From contig SFGO01000120.1 of NCBI GenBank assembly GCA_004556545.1, positions 1 through 5,947 of the forward strand: a stretch of DNA of 5,947 nt, in the 5' to 3' direction. Within the stretch, counting starts at the first letter, position 1, and every line of letters starts with the position of its first letter. The notes beneath the pieces were generated by a model that worked only from the letters and a program-made list of their open reading frames with translations, did no database searches and was not told where the DNA came from. This DNA comes from Clostridiales bacterium (GTDB lineage Bacteria > Bacillota > Clostridia > Christensenellales > Aristaeellaceae). Of the stretch, positions 5,431 through 5,947 are shown one piece after another. The translations under genes and the position numbers were made by a program.

Positions 5431-5545
5431 ACAAGGGGCAGTGCCCCTTGACCCCACACCGCGCCCGTTGGGCGCGGGGCTGCTCGAACGACATGCGGCT
5501 TGGCTTGGGTTTTACCGCCGCTCGGCGACAGGCCTCGCGGCTCGC
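5431..5545 (+). repeat. 115-bp tandem unit 1
   Basis: Hairpin CAAGGGGCA/TGCCCCTTG (5432-5450), hairpin CCGCGCCC/GGGCGCGG (5459-5477, loop GTT), a linker, then a GACAG-loop hairpin of the short type (5517-5541, stem GCCGC/GCGGC). The 31 bases at 5474-5504 are identical to 5589-5619 in unit 2, exactly 115 bases on. Confidence 0.85.
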
Positions 5546-5660
5546 GGGCAGGGGTAGTACCCCTGCACCCCACTCCGCGCCATAGGGCGCGGGGCTGCTC
5601 GAACGACATGCGGCTTGGCCGGGTTTTTACCGCCGTGGCACAACAGGTGCCACGGCTCGC
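5546..5660 (+). repeat. 115-bp tandem unit 2
   Basis: The same order as unit 1: hairpin GCAGGGGTA/TACCCCTGC (5548-5566), hairpin CCGCGCC/GGCGCGG (5575-5592), the invariant linker, then the long-type hairpin GCCGTGGCAC/GTGCCACGGC (5632-5656) with loop AACAG. Stems differ from unit 1 but pair equally well. Confidence 0.85.
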
Positions 5661-5730
5661 GGGTCTGGTGCGGCTCCCTGCCAGTTGGCAAGTTCATACC
5701 GCCATTCGGCGACAGGCCTCATGGCTCGCT
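5661..5730 (+). repeat. Distal short module of the right repeat
   Basis: A spacer with GGTCTGGTGCGGCTCCCTG and a small palindrome GCCAGTTGGC (5680-5689), then the short-type hairpin GCCAT-TC-GGC-GACAG-GCC-TC-ATGGC (5701-5725). The hairpin equals left positions 45-69 inverted. The palindrome recurs as GCCAACTGGC at 151-160, but inside a different module there, which suggests shuffling. Confidence 0.8.
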
Positions 5731-5769
5731 AAAAAGGCCAGCGTGAATTCAAACTCACGCTGGCCTTTT
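5731..5769 (+). terminator. Terminator-like end hairpin of the right repeat
   Basis: Perfect 11-bp stem GGCCAGCGTGA/TCACGCTGGCC (5736-5746 with 5755-5765), 8-base loop, five A before and four T after. It could stop transcription on either strand and would end the small-gene transcript. It equals 1-38 inverted, apart from one stem base and one tract base. Confidence 0.75.
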
Positions 5770-5947
5770 GCGCTGCAAAAATGAATAAGCTACACCGAAG
5801 CGTCCCAACCTGCAAGGGGTAAGCTTGCCCACAGCCAACTGCGCCGGGGCAGAGCGGCGATAGGCAGCGGAGGGAAAAAGGCCCGCCCATTTTGACGGCG
5901 GAAAAAGGCGAGCTCCGAGCGCGCACGACTGTAGGCCTAAGCTGGCC
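5770..5947. other. 178-bp tail with no identified gene
   Basis: No supported reading frame, tRNA or clear promoter. GGAAAAAGGC-like runs occur twice (around 5875 and 5900) with CCGCC/GGCGG between them, which could form a weak 5-bp stem. It probably belongs to the next intergenic or gene-start region beyond the window. Confidence 0.5.

Larger units (their letters stand above)
5419..5769 (+). repeat. Right copy of the composite hairpin repeat (3'-UTR position of the small gene)
   Basis: It has the same ordered hairpins as the left copy but in opposite chromosomal orientation, again in the sense direction of the gene it follows. It begins within the last codons of the small gene and contains one extra module: two 115-bp tandem units (5431-5545, 5546-5660), a short module (5661-5730) and the end hairpin (5731-5769). 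The shared segment GGTCTGGTGCGGCTCCCTG at 5662-5680 recurs inverted at 91-109 with one difference. No open reading frame in it looks protein-like. Confidence 0.88.

Noticed and set aside
5431..5660. CRISPR-like array
   Set aside because: Only two 115-bp units, made of hairpins, without short uniform repeats and unique spacers; no cas gene nearby.
1..5769. Composite transposon with terminal inverted repeats
   Set aside because: No transposase or recombinase is enclosed, the genes are chromosomal core or sporulation genes, the repeat ends follow stop codons, and no target duplication is visible.
5500..5784. Open frames of 60-140 codons through the right repeat on both strands
   Set aside because: They cross hairpin modules, show no initiation signals or family resemblance, and arise from stop-poor GC-rich sequence.

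Overview
The window looks like a piece of chromosome from a GC-rich, endospore-forming member of the Bacillota (class Clostridia in the broad sense, possibly a gut lineage; genus not resolvable). The basis is a complete spoIIA operon (spoIIAA-spoIIAB-sigF), the ACT-domain/PFL-family (UPF0237/UPF0210) gene pair common in Firmicutes, AGGAGG-type ribosome binding sites, and a GSYTG/PVQDADDL-type small protein.

Layout. Positions 1-226 hold a composite hairpin repeat. Two minus-strand genes follow as a tight operon read leftwards: the PFL-family (DUF711) protein (226-1572), preceded in the transcript by the ACT-domain protein (1582-1857). The 134-bp gap 1858-1991 carries back-to-back promoters. 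A pyridoxal/pyridoxamine kinase gene (1992-2822) runs rightwards and ends in a long bidirectional terminator (2821-2861) shared with the convergent ygjV-like membrane gene (2868-3458, minus). Next comes the spoIIA operon on the minus strand: sigF (3531-4217), spoIIAB (4189-4653), spoIIAA (4653-4979), with overlapping reading frames. Upstream of spoIIAA lies a sigma-H-like promoter touching a Spo0A box (5013-5048), which is how this operon is controlled in known endospore formers. Divergent from it is a 60-residue conserved-looking small protein gene (5246-5428, plus). A second, longer copy of the composite repeat (5419-5769) follows, then 178 bp with no gene I can support.

How the genes work together. 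SpoIIAA, SpoIIAB and sigma-F form the classical partner-switching module that turns on forespore transcription: SpoIIAB holds sigma-F and phosphorylates SpoIIAA, and unphosphorylated SpoIIAA releases sigma-F. The catalytic and contact residues of SpoIIAA and SpoIIAB are intact. Sigma-F is short at its N-terminus and has an unusual region 2.2. The other genes look like unrelated housekeeping or uncharacterised functions.

The least explained part is the composite repeat. Two copies lie in opposite orientation about 5.2 kb apart. Each starts at the stop codon of the gene beside it, reads in that gene's sense direction, and ends in an A/T-flanked terminator-like hairpin. Each is a series of stem-loops whose stems differ between copies by compensatory changes while a five-base apical loop (G/A-ACAG) is kept. 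I do not recognise the family; it behaves like a mosaic 3'-UTR/REP-like structured element.
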